A DNA stretch of 15,843 bases, from the NCBI GenBank assembly GCA_934219025.1, contig CAKQDG010000049.1:1-15843 (forward strand). Direction: 5' to 3'. Of the stretch, positions 7,549-14,348 are shown one piece after another. The translations under genes and the position numbers were made by a program. Under the pieces are notes generated by a model, which saw nothing but the letters and a program-made list of their open reading frames with translations, was not told the DNA's origin and searched no databases. The DNA is from an uncultured Prevotella sp. (lineage in GTDB: Bacteria > Bacteroidota > Bacteroidia > Bacteroidales > Bacteroidaceae). Each line of letters begins with the position of its first letter. Within the stretch, counting starts at the first letter, position 1.

Positions 7549-7842
7549 ATGGTAGAAAAGAAAGTAACAGAGAAAAAGGTTGCCAAGACAACAACAAAGA
7601 GAGCTACAACAAGAAAAACTACAGCCAAGAAAGCTGTCGAAACATTTGCAATAAATGCAGAAAGCGTTGGCTTCAAGGCTGGTGATGTTTACCAGGCTCT
7701 TTCAGTAGCGGAAAAAGCTCTCAGCGTAGAGGAAATTGCAAAAGCTGCAAAGATTTCGAAAGAAGAAGTTCTCCTCGGTATGGGTTGGCTTATGAAAGAA
7801 GGCAAGATTAAGGGAGAAGACAATAAATTTCTCTTGGCTTAA
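7549..7842 (+). CDS. Small winged-helix protein with histone-H1-like basic N-terminal tail (DUF2582/PF10771-like)
   Basis: A 97-residue protein in two parts. Residues 1-30 are a tail made almost only of Lys, Arg, Thr, Ala, Val and Glu (9 Lys, 2 Arg, 8 Thr), resembling bacterial H1-like and eukaryotic linker-histone tails. Residues 37-97 look like a compact winged helix: VGFKAGDVYQALS, LSVEEIAKAAKISKEEVLLGMGWLMKEGKI, then a short wing ending in KFLLA. This matches what I know of the DUF2582 winged-helix family. The likely role is DNA binding, possibly as an abundant nucleoid-associated protein; that is inference. It sits alone between its own -7 box and a strong terminator at 7863-7901, as expected for a highly expressed short transcript. 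Confidence 0.85.
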   Translation: MVEKKVTEKKVAKTTTKRATTRKTTAKKAVETFAINAESVGFKAGDVYQALSVAEKALSVEEIAKAAKISKEEVLLGMGWLMKEGKIKGEDNKFLLA

Positions 7843-7862
7843 TCAAGAGTAACAATATTAAG

Positions 7863-7901
7863 AAGGACTGGCTATATTTTATATATTTCCAGTCCTTTTT
7901 T
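7863..7901 (+). terminator. Rho-independent terminator
   Basis: AAGGACTGG (7863-7871) pairs with CCAGTCCTT (7889-7897) around an AT-rich loop and is followed by an unbroken T-run (7896-7901). It lies 20 nt after the stop of the H1-like gene and only 11 nt before the ATG of the next gene, leaving little room for a new promoter. Confidence 0.88.
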
Positions 7902-7912
7902 AGATTTATATT

Positions 7913-8260
7913 ATGAAATACAAACAGGACATACTTGAAATATTATATGAAGCAGGAAAAGACGGACTTTCTGTAAGAAAGCTCGCCCTTAATGTATATA
8001 ATCTTCATAACGGACTGTTTGAAAACGTTTCATACAGTGATGTGTATAAAGAAATATTCGCATATTTAAACAAAAACAGCAAGTCTCCAAGACGGTTGGT
8101 TGAAAAGACTGGAAAGCGGGGACATTATAGGCTGTCGGAGAAAATAGAAAATTCCTCCCAACTTCTGTTTGAATTTAGCGACGACAGAAATGAAGATACT
8201 GAAACAAAATCAAATCAGGATATTGAAGACAAATCTCTATCTCTTTTCTGTATGAATTAA
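7913..8260 (+). CDS. Small winged-helix-like protein with acidic C-terminal tail, function unknown
   Basis: A 115-residue protein I cannot assign to a named family. Residues 4-75 have the pattern of a winged helix: DILEILYEAGKDGLSVRKLA, a second helix pair around VSYSDVYKEIFAYLNKN, and a wing SPRRLVEKTGKRGHYRLSEK. The layout faintly recalls HARE-type HTH domains. Residues 80-115 form a mainly acidic tail (FEFSDDRNEDTETKSNQDIED). The ATG at 7913 follows the terminator by 11 nt, and no TAnnTTTG box lies between the previous stop and this start. Expression may therefore depend on read-through of the terminator or on an unrecognised promoter. xylB starts 38 nt downstream, so the two are probably co-transcribed, and a regulatory role for xylB is possible but unproven. 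Confidence 0.75.
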   Translation: MKYKQDILEILYEAGKDGLSVRKLALNVYNLHNGLFENVSYSDVYKEIFAYLNKNSKSPRRLVEKTGKRGHYRLSEKIENSSQLLFEFSDDRNEDTETKSNQDIEDKSLSLFCMN

Positions 8261-8298
8261 CTGAAAAAGAAAATACAATAATTTAATAAATATATACT

Positions 8299-9801
8299 AT
8301 GAGTAAACAATACTTTTTAGGACTTGACGTGGGCAGCTCTTCAGTCAAAGCATCGCTTGTGGATACTGAAACTGGAAAATGTGCCGCTACTACATTTTAT
8401 CCGGAGCATGAAGCTCCAATCATTGCAGTAAAAAATGGATGGGCTGAGCAGGACACAGAAATGTGGTGGGAGAATTGCAAGCTCTGCATAAAAAAAGTAA
8501 AGGAAATTGCCAATGCTTCGGCTGATGACATAAAAGCTATCGGAATCTCATATCAGATGCATGGACTGGTGTGTGTAGACAAAAATCTTGACGTGCTCCG
8601 CCCGGCAATAATATGGTGCGATTCTAGAGCTGTGCCCTATGGAGAAAGGGCTTTCCATGATTTAGGGGCAGAAAACTGCTTGAGCCACCTTCTTAATTCG
8701 CCGGGTAACTTTACTGCATCTAAACTTGCCTGGGTAAAGGAAAACGAACCGGAGATTTATTCAAAAATCTATAAGTTTATGCTTCCGGGCGACTTTATCG
8801 CCATGAAGTTGAGCGGTGTGGTAAATACTACTGTGAGCGGCTTGAGCGAAGGTATACTATGGGATTTCAAGGAAAAGAAAACTGCTGATTTTGTTCTAGA
8901 CTATTACGGTATAGACAGAAATCTCATACCGGATATTGTTTCTACATTCAGTGAGCAGTCCACAGTGTCTGCCTTGGCTGCCAGCGAGACCGGACTGAAA
9001 GAAGGTACACCTATCTGCTATAGAGCCGGCGACCAACCGAACAACGCCTTGAGCCTCAATGTGTTCAATCCTGGAGAAATAGCATCTACGGCTGGTACAT
9101 CTGGCGTTGTTTACGGAGTGCTCGGAAATGTTGGATACGACAACAAGAGCCGTGTAAACACTTTTGCACATGTGAACTATACGAAGGAACAAGACCGTTT
9201 GGGCGTACTGCTTTGTATCAACGGAACCGGTATTCTAAATGCCTGGACAAAGCGCAATGTTGCTCCGGAAGGAATTTCATATTCTGATATGAACGACATT
9301 GCTGCGGAAATCCCTATCGGAAGCGAGGGACTCTCTGTAATTCCTTTCGGAAACGGGGCCGAACGTGTTTTGGAAAACAAAGAAACAGGATGTTCTATTC
9401 AGGGTATTAATTTCAACAAGCACACAAAGGCACACATAATCAGAGCCGCTCAGGAGGGCATCGTGTTCAGCTTCTGCTATGGTATGGAGATTATGAGGAT
9501 GATGGGAATGGACATCAGGAAGATTCATGCCGGAAGAGCGAACATGTTCTTGAGCAAATTGTTCCGCAATACGTTAGCCGGAGTGAGTGGGGCGCAGATA
9601 GAATTGTATGAAACGGATGGCAGTGTGGGAGCTGCCAAAGGAGCTGGCATCGGACTTGGCTATTACAAGGACAACAACGAAGCATTTGCTTCGCTTGAGA
9701 AACTTGAAGTTATTGAGCCTGACGAAACCAAGCGTGCCCAATATCTTGAAGCTTATGCCGTTTGGAAAGAAAGGCTGCAGCAGATGGTTAAGGGATATTG
9801 A
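8299..9801 (+). CDS. xylB: Xylulokinase (FGGY carbohydrate kinase)
   Basis: A 500-residue FGGY-family sugar kinase that most likely phosphorylates D-xylulose to xylulose 5-phosphate in the cytoplasm, feeding the pentose phosphate pathway. Seen: the N-terminal phosphate-binding loop LGLDVGSSSVKASLVD (D10), QMHG (86-89), which is characteristic of xylulokinases, GDQPNNA with the catalytic-base Asp at 245, the adenine-side TAGTSGVVYG (264-273), and the C-terminal glycine-rich segment DGSVGAAKGAGIGLG. Length is normal for XylB. The start is the ATG at 8299, 38 nt after the small winged-helix gene. No xylose isomerase or transporter gene adjoins it in this window. A related substrate such as ribulose cannot be fully excluded, though QMHG favours xylulose. 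Confidence 0.88.
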   Translation: MSKQYFLGLDVGSSSVKASLVDTETGKCAATTFYPEHEAPIIAVKNGWAEQDTEMWWENCKLCIKKVKEIANASADDIKAIGISYQMHGLVCVDKNLDVLRPAIIWCDSRAVPYGERAFHDLGAENCLSHLLNSPGNFTASKLAWVKENEPEIYSKIYKFMLPGDFIAMKLSGVVNTTVSGLSEGILWDFKEKKTADFVLDYYGIDRNLIPDIVSTFSEQSTVSALAASETGLKEGTPICYRAGDQPNNALSLNVFNPGEIASTAGTSGVVYGVLGNVGYDNKSRVNTFAHVNYTKEQDRLGVLLCINGTGILNAWTKRNVAPEGISYSDMNDIAAEIPIGSEGLSVIPFGNGAERVLENKETGCSIQGINFNKHTKAHIIRAAQEGIVFSFCYGMEIMRMMGMDIRKIHAGRANMFLSKLFRNTLAGVSGAQIELYETDGSVGAAKGAGIGLGYYKDNNEAFASLEKLEVIEPDETKRAQYLEAYAVWKERLQQMVKGY

Positions 9802-9858
9802 CAAAATGCTTGCATGAAGATATTATCTTATACAAAGACAGTGAAGCCTGTCTGAAGC

Positions 9859-9896
9859 AAAAAAACGAGGCGTGTCTTGTTCAGGCACGCCTCGTT
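9859..9896. terminator. Bidirectional terminator between convergent xylB and cinA
   Basis: AACGAGGCGTG (9864-9874) pairs with CACGCCTCGTT (9886-9896), an 11-bp GC-rich stem with an 11-nt loop. On the minus strand it is followed by a run of seven T (9859-9865 read in reverse), which makes it a strong terminator for the cinA-ended operon. On the plus strand the tail is only TTATCTTTC, so it ends xylB less efficiently. A weaker AT-rich inverted repeat (TAAAACG at 9929-9935, CGTTTTA at 9951-9957) overlaps the cinA stop. Confidence 0.88.
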
Positions 9897-9954
9897 ATCT
9901 TTCATTGAAGTCTGATTTTTCTTTTCGATAAAACGATTTTATAAATTAGCCGTT

Positions 9955-10494
9955 TTACTTTCCGAAAATCTGAACACTTGCTCCCTCGTCAGTATCGTGT
10001 TTTTCGCTTCTGTCCAAAAGATACTGCAAGAACATCTGCAGGGCATGTGTCGTAGCCTTAGCCAGATTTATGTCTCTGCCATAGTCCTTTTCAAGTTTCA
10101 TTGTTACTATATCATCATTGTTGCCACAAGCGAGCCATATAGTTCCTACCGGAATGTCGCTTGTGCCTCCGCCAGGACCGGCAAAACCCGTAGCCGAAAT
10201 GGCATAATCCACATTCAAAGCTTTTATTGCACCCCTTACCATTTCTTTTGCAACTTCTTCGCATACGGCAGTTTTCTCTTCAAGAAGTTCGTGGCTTATC
10301 CCCAGAAGATTCTCTTTAATCTCGTTAGTGTAAGATATAATGCCACCCTTGAAATAATTTGAAGCTCCGGGCATGGCAATAATAGCCTCGGCTATGCGTC
10401 CGCCGGTACAACTTTCTGCTGTACCCATGGTTTTACCGTTCTCCCATATAAGCTGACTTATTTCTCTGCTTAAAATTTTGTTTTCGAATCCCAT
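9955..10494 (-). CDS. pncC: CinA C-terminal-domain protein, probable nicotinamide-nucleotide amidase (PncC)
   Basis: A 179-residue stand-alone CinA C-terminal domain, the PncC type that deamidates nicotinamide mononucleotide to nicotinate mononucleotide in NAD recycling. Family motifs are present: TAESCTGG (25-32, with the Ser at 28 as the likely nucleophile), PGASNYFKGGIISYTNEIKE (42-61), and ATGFAGPGGG (101-110) followed by PVGTIW. The N-terminal nucleotide-binding domain of full-length CinA is absent, as in E. coli YgaD/PncC. The ATG at 10494 is chosen because it lies 10 nt after the tsaD stop and starts the family-like sequence; an upstream in-frame ATG (10542) would overlap tsaD by 38 nt. 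Last gene of the minus-strand operon. The enzymatic role is inferred from the family. Confidence 0.88.
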   Translation of the reverse strand: MGFENKILSREISQLIWENGKTMGTAESCTGGRIAEAIIAMPGASNYFKGGIISYTNEIKENLLGISHELLEEKTAVCEEVAKEMVRGAIKALNVDYAISATGFAGPGGGTSDIPVGTIWLACGNNDDIVTMKLEKDYGRDINLAKATTHALQMFLQYLLDRSEKHDTDEGASVQIFGK

Positions 10495-10504
10495 ATTTTT
10501 AGTT

Positions 10505-11536
10505 TTATTTAAATGTAACTTTTGAAAATGCCGGAGCATCAATCGGACAAAAGTCTTTGTCCTTGTATTTGAAATATCCTGTAATGGCTATCATTGCAGC
10601 ATTGTCTGTAGTGTAGCTGAATTTCGGAATGTAGATGTTCCAGTGATATTTCTTTTCGTGTTCTCTGAATGCATTTCTCAATCCGTTGTTTGCACTCACA
10701 CCACCGGCAACGGCAACATGCTTGATTCCCGTTTGCTTGACGGCAAGACGCAGCTTTTTCATCAGAATGTCCACGATAGTATGTTCAAGACTTGCAGCGA
10801 GGTCTTCCTTGTGATGCTCGATAAAGTCCGGGTCGTCTTTTATCCACTCTCTGAGACTATAGAGAAAAGAAGTCTTCAGTCCGCTGAAACTATAGTCAAG
10901 CCCCTTGATATGAGGTTCAGAAAATTTATATGCCAGGGGGTTACCCTTTCTGGCCAGTCTGTCGATTATCGGTCCGCCGGGATATCCCAATCCCATCACT
11001 TTCGAACATTTGTCTATTGCTTCGCCGGCAGCATCGTCGATGGTCTGCCCCAAGAGTTGCATGTCGTTATAGGCATTTACTTTCACAATTTGAGAGTTTC
11101 CTCCGCTCACAAGCAGACAGATGAAAGGCAGTGGAGGAGCAGAATTGTCGTCGTCACTCTCCTTGATGAAATGAGCCATTACGTGTCCCTGAAGATGGTT
11201 CACGTCGATGAGCGGAATGCCGAGCGAGCGTGCAAAGCCTTTGGCAAAACTTACTCCAACAAGCAACGACCCCATCAGTCCCGGACCTCTTGTGAATGCA
11301 ACAGCCGACAGCATTTCCTTGGTTATTCCGGCACGTTTTATAGCCTGGTCCACAACTGGCACTACATTTTGTTGGTGTGCCCTTGAAGCAAGTTCAGGCA
11401 CAACGCCCCCGTAAGCCATATGAACATCCTGCGATGCAGTAACATTGCTCAGAAGAACGCCGTTTTTCAGAACAGCAGCTGAGGTATCATCACAGCTGCT
11501 CTCTATTCCTAAGATATAAATATCTTTTTGTTCCAT
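10505..11536 (-). CDS. tsaD: tRNA N6-adenosine threonylcarbamoyltransferase
   Basis: A 343-residue TsaD (Gcp/YgjD) protein. With TsaB and TsaE it transfers threonylcarbamoyl from the TsaC product to A37 of ANN-decoding tRNAs (t6A). Seen: the N-terminal ASKHA phosphate loop LGIESSCDDTSAAV, the metal-binding pair H114 and H118 in NHLQGHVMAH, the SGG loop in LLVSGGNSQ (142-149), AGGVSANNGLR (277-287), and D311 in TTDNAAM as third metal ligand. Length and motif spacing are normal. Its ATG is 4 nt after the map stop, so it should be translationally linked to map. TsaB and TsaE are not in the window. The tRNA-Lys at the window start is the kind of tRNA that carries t6A. Confidence 0.97.
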   Translation of the reverse strand: MEQKDIYILGIESSCDDTSAAVLKNGVLLSNVTASQDVHMAYGGVVPELASRAHQQNVVPVVDQAIKRAGITKEMLSAVAFTRGPGLMGSLLVGVSFAKGFARSLGIPLIDVNHLQGHVMAHFIKESDDDNSAPPLPFICLLVSGGNSQIVKVNAYNDMQLLGQTIDDAAGEAIDKCSKVMGLGYPGGPIIDRLARKGNPLAYKFSEPHIKGLDYSFSGLKTSFLYSLREWIKDDPDFIEHHKEDLAASLEHTIVDILMKKLRLAVKQTGIKHVAVAGGVSANNGLRNAFREHEKKYHWNIYIPKFSYTTDNAAMIAITGYFKYKDKDFCPIDAPAFSKVTFK

Positions 11537-11540
11537 TGTA

Positions 11541-12401
11541 TTATTCTGTTAGAATTTCCACACCATGCTCAGTCATCAGGAATGTATGTTCCCATTGTGC
11601 GCTCGGCTTCTCGTCGCCGGTGATAACTTCCCAGCCGTATTTGTCGTCGGCATCGATAAACACCTTCCACGTGCCCATATTCACCATAGGTTCGATTGTG
11701 AACACCATGCCCGGAACTATAAGCATTCCCGTACCTTTATGTCCATAATGCAATACTTCCGGGTCTTCATGGAATTTCAGTCCCACTCCGTGCCCGCACA
11801 GGTCTCTTACTATGCCGTAATGGTATTTGTCAGCGTGTTTCTGTATTGCGTGGCCTATATCTCCAACGAAGCAATAGGGTTTTGCCGCCTCTGCTCCGAT
11901 TTCAAGACATTCCTTTGCCACGCGAACCAGCTGCTCCTTTTCGGGAGTAGTCTTTCCTATGATAAACATTCTTGAAGCGTCAGCATAATAGCCGTCGAGA
12001 ATAGTGGTAAAGTCCACATTCACGATGTCGCCCTCCTGCAACACATCTTCCTCCTTAGGTATTCCGTGGCACACCACTTCGTTTATGCTTGTGCAAACGC
12101 TTTTCGGAAATCCTTCATAATTAAGACACGCTGGAATTGCACCATGCGCCACGCAATAGTCATAGCATATTTTATCAATCTCGAGTGTGTTCATTCCTGC
12201 ATGTATCTGCTTTGCCACTTCGTCGAGTACACCAGTGTTCACCACTCCGCTCTTGCGTATGCCTTCTATCTGTTCTGGGGTTTTAATGAGATCTCTTGTT
12301 GGTACGAGTTTTCCCTTGTTCTCCCAATACATCACTTTTTTGTCTAATTCTGTGGGCTCTTGTCCTGACAGACAATGCCACCTTCTTTTCTTCTTAAACA
12401 T
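11541..12401 (-). CDS. map: Type I methionine aminopeptidase
   Basis: A 286-residue MetAP that removes the initiator Met from nascent proteins. All five metal ligands can be placed: D130 (NVDF), D141 (YYADASR), H204 (GHGVGLKFHEDP), E237 (TIEPM) and E271 (WEHTFLMTEHG); H112 matches the substrate-binding His. Spacings 130-141-204-237 equal those of E. coli Map, with a 3-residue insertion before E271. An N-terminal extension of about 40 residues (MFKKKRRWHCLSG...) precedes the catalytic core. It holds a single Cys, so it is not the zinc-finger extension of eukaryotic MetAP1; it may contact the ribosome (inference). It lies 37 nt after the HAD gene and 4 nt before tsaD. Confidence 0.96.
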   Translation of the reverse strand: MFKKKRRWHCLSGQEPTELDKKVMYWENKGKLVPTRDLIKTPEQIEGIRKSGVVNTGVLDEVAKQIHAGMNTLEIDKICYDYCVAHGAIPACLNYEGFPKSVCTSINEVVCHGIPKEEDVLQEGDIVNVDFTTILDGYYADASRMFIIGKTTPEKEQLVRVAKECLEIGAEAAKPYCFVGDIGHAIQKHADKYHYGIVRDLCGHGVGLKFHEDPEVLHYGHKGTGMLIVPGMVFTIEPMVNMGTWKVFIDADDKYGWEVITGDEKPSAQWEHTFLMTEHGVEILTE

Positions 12402-12438
12402 AATATGATATTTTATTTCATTATCCCATATTCAGGAT

Positions 12439-13074
12439 TTACTTTTCGTTTGTTTCAAGAATAGACGTCAAGTCATCTGTCCAGTCTTTACCGTTCACGG
12501 GGCAGAATGTATGCAGTCCGAACTCTCTTCCTATGGCAACGTTTTTTTCACCGTCATCAACAAATAGGGTTTCTTCCGGATTTATTTTCTCTTTCCGGAT
12601 TATTTCCATGAACATCCTTCTGTCTGGTTTCATCAGTTTCATCTTGTAGCTCATATACAGAGCATCAAAGAAATCGGCAATACTGCGTCCGTCGCCCGAG
12701 AAATCCTTGCTCATTCCCCAGTCCATCATAAATGGATTGGTGTTTGATATGAGTATAAGCCTGTATCCGTCATGTCGCAACTTGTCGAGCATCTGTATGT
12801 TTCTTTTTGGCACTTCCTTAGTGTATCCGCGCCATGCGTATTTACAGTCTTCAAAAGTAAGCTTTCTGCCCACAAGCAGTCCGAGCTCCCGGATAAAGTC
12901 GTCTGCCGAAATCTTTCCCTCTTCCAGTTCGCCAAAGATTCCGCTTTGTGTATATGGGTCAAGTCTTTGGGCAGCGTCTTTCAGTCCTATCTCCCCGAAT
13001 CTCTTCACGGCATTTGGCTGGTCGATTGTCATAATCACCCCTCCGAGGTCAAACAAGATATTCTTTATCTTCAT
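12439..13074 (-). CDS. HAD-superfamily hydrolase, YihX-like (sugar-phosphate phosphatase)
   Basis: A 211-residue HAD phosphatase. Motif I is ILFDLGGVIM with the nucleophile D9, but the usual second Asp is Gly11, as in YihX/glucose-1-phosphatase-like and epoxide-hydrolase-N-domain relatives. Motif II is LILISNTN (S110), motif III is MKLMKPD (K149), and motif IV is LFVDDGEKNV (D173, D174). A helical cap lies between about 15 and 95. The probable role is dephosphorylation of a small phosphorylated metabolite in the cytoplasm; the substrate cannot be read from sequence. The ATG at 13074 starts one nucleotide after the smpB TGA, which implies translational coupling. Confidence 0.87.
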   Translation of the reverse strand: MKIKNILFDLGGVIMTIDQPNAVKRFGEIGLKDAAQRLDPYTQSGIFGELEEGKISADDFIRELGLLVGRKLTFEDCKYAWRGYTKEVPKRNIQMLDKLRHDGYRLILISNTNPFMMDWGMSKDFSGDGRSIADFFDALYMSYKMKLMKPDRRMFMEIIRKEKINPEETLFVDDGEKNVAIGREFGLHTFCPVNGKDWTDDLTSILETNEK

Positions 13075-13075
13075 A

Positions 13076-13555
13076 TCAGTATCTTTTTATTGCCCTGTCC
13101 ATTTCGCGTCTGTCTTCTTTCTCTTTCAGAGTCTGTCTCTTGTCAAACTCCTTCTTTCCCTTGGCCAAGGCAATGTCGAGTTTTGCCCTTCCATGGTCGT
13201 CGATAAAGAGTAGGGTAGGGACAATGGTGAAGCCCACCTGTTTGGTGGCGTCCTGCAGATTTCTTATTTCTCTTTTGTTTAAAAGAAGTTTGCGGTCGCG
13301 CTTACTTTCGTGATTGTTGTACGACCCGTAGAAATATGGTGAGATGTTCATTCCCTTCACCCATATTTCTCCATTGTTTATATAGCAGAACGTATCCACG
13401 AGCGAAGCTTTTCCCATGCGTATGGATTTTATCTCAGTTCCCGTCAGCACGATGCCGGCGGTAAAGGTGTCAACAAAGAAGTATTCGAAAGAGGCCTTCT
13501 TGTTGCGTATATTGACGGGACTTTTTTTTCTCAGCAGTTCTTGTTCCTTGTTCAT
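13076..13555 (-). CDS. smpB: SsrA (tmRNA)-binding protein SmpB
   Basis: A 159-residue SmpB, which binds tmRNA and brings it to stalled ribosomes in trans-translation. Family marks: [20 protein letters not shown] near the N-terminus, [41 protein letters not shown], [17 protein letters not shown] [20 protein letters not shown], and a basic C-terminal tail that mimics mRNA in the decoding centre. The ATG at 13555 is 7 nt after the stop of the DMP19-like gene; an ATG at 13591 would overlap that gene. The tmRNA gene (ssrA) is not in the window. Tagged products of this pathway are destroyed by Clp and related proteases; a ClpC is encoded at 2874-5426. Confidence 0.96.
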   Translation of the reverse strand: MNKEQELLRKKSPVNIRNKKASFEYFFVDTFTAGIVLTGTEIKSIRMGKASLVDTFCYINNGEIWVKGMNISPYFYGSYNNHESKRDRKLLLNKREIRNLQDATKQVGFTIVPTLLFIDDHGRAKLDIALAKGKKEFDKRQTLKEKEDRREMDRAIKRY

Positions 13556-13562
13556 AATTTTT

Positions 13563-14066
13563 TTATTTCTCCACTTTTGCAAAGTTCTCAATATGGCCGT
13601 CGATATAATGTGCTACGTCTGCGGTCCATTCTTCTTCGTTTTCCACGAAACTGTCATCGAAGTCATCAAAAGCCGGATATTTCTCGAATAGCGACATAAA
13701 TTCCTCGTCGCTGCAGTCTTTTGCAATATCGTCGCCGTATTCCTTATAGAGTTTCCTTGCGTTGTAAATGAGTTTCGACAAATCTCTCAGTCCCCATTCC
13801 TTCATCATTTTTGCAAAGGGGTTGTCGAATATAAATCCGCCGTATCCGTTGTGTATGAGTTGCACGAAACCTCCGTCCATCACCTCGTCCCTTAACCAAA
13901 CGTATGCAACGAGCGTTATCTGATCGGTTGAAAGGCTATTCATGTTTTGGGCATCCAGACTTCCGCCAACGCTTTGCAACACTGCATCGTAAAACAGTTT
14001 TACGAAGGCATCCATTCCATCATTTGCAGCCTTGATTATATTTTTTTCTTTTACGATAATTTCCAT
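13563..14066 (-). CDS. DMP19/DUF4375-like acidic protein
   Basis: A 167-residue protein whose core [34 protein letters not shown] (65-79), then [19 protein letters not shown], resembles the DUF4375 (DMP19-like) family. The founding member, DMP19 of Neisseria meningitidis, is a DNA mimic that sequesters a transcription factor. I count 33 Asp+Glu against 16 Lys+Arg, concentrated in the C-terminal half ([14 protein letters not shown]), consistent with such a surface but not proof of it. The ATG at 14066 is chosen over an upstream in-frame ATG at 14108, because the latter lies in the promoter repeat. It is the first gene of the operon leading to smpB, HAD, map, tsaD and cinA, with a 7-nt gap to smpB. 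The actual function here is unknown. Confidence 0.78.
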   Translation of the reverse strand: MEIIVKEKNIIKAANDGMDAFVKLFYDAVLQSVGGSLDAQNMNSLSTDQITLVAYVWLRDEVMDGGFVQLIHNGYGGFIFDNPFAKMMKEWGLRDLSKLIYNARKLYKEYGDDIAKDCSDEEFMSLFEKYPAFDDFDDSFVENEEEWTADVAHYIDGHIENFAKVEK

Positions 14067-14082
14067 TTTCTTTATTTTTAAT

Positions 14083-14091
14083 GCAAAGATA
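14083..14091 (-). promoter_or_regulatory. Probable promoter -7 box of the DMP19-like/smpB/map/tsaD operon
   Basis: TATCTTTGC on the minus strand (14091-14083), at the end of the repeat, places the transcription start near 14076, only about 10 nt before the ATG at 14066. A second identical box lies at 14166-14158. An upstream TTG lies 19 bp from the proximal box; a full TTTG is at 24 bp. Confidence 0.6.
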
Positions 14092-14166
14092 ATGCAAATC
14101 GAGAGCAATACAAGCCAAACTTGTTTGGGTTTATTGTCGAGATGCCGCTTATCTTATGCAAAGATA
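14083..14166 (-). repeat. Promoter-bearing repeat, second location (upstream of the DMP19-like/smpB operon)
   Basis: Read on the minus strand, this 84-bp block starts with TATCTTTGCATAAGATAAGC (14166-14147), continues with one mismatch, GCATCTCG, and a CCAAAC-AA-GTTTGG inverted repeat, and ends with the same final 24 bases as unit B at 5553-5576. It differs from the copy at 5496-5576 mainly in the middle, where the inverted repeat is kept although its bases changed. Confidence 0.8.
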
Positions 14167-14244
14167 CTCAAAATTCCTCTTATATATTTGAATATACCTT
14201 GTTTTTTTTGTTCCGCACATTGTTAAATAGAACGTTAGAAACGG

Positions 14245-14290
14245 AAAAATCCTTGCGGTCGGCAGATATTACTGCTGTCCTGCAAGGATT
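14245..14290 (-). terminator. Rho-independent terminator downstream of the sigma factor gene
   Basis: On the minus strand AATCCTTGC (14290-14282) pairs with GCAAGGATT (14256-14248), followed by a T-run (14249-14245). The inner part GGACAGCAG/CTGCCGACC extends the stem with two mismatches around TAATAT. Confidence 0.8.
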
Positions 14291-14317
14291 CGTGCTTGTT
14301 TTGCGTGGTAAAAATGG

Positions 14318-14341
14318 TGATGCTTCGTAACAGAAACATCA
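14318..14341 (-). terminator. Hairpin just after the sigma factor stop, probable first terminator
   Basis: On the minus strand TGATGTTTC and GAAGCATCA form a 9-bp stem with loop TGTTAC, beginning 7 nt after the stop codon and followed after CCA by TTTTT. With 14245-14290 it makes a tandem terminator pair. Confidence 0.6.
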
Positions 14342-14348
14342 GTAATTT

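Noticed and set aside
10643..11386. Open frame of 247 residues antisense to tsaD
   Set aside because: Shadow of tsaD, whose metal-binding and nucleotide motifs are intact; no promoter or family resemblance on the plus strand.
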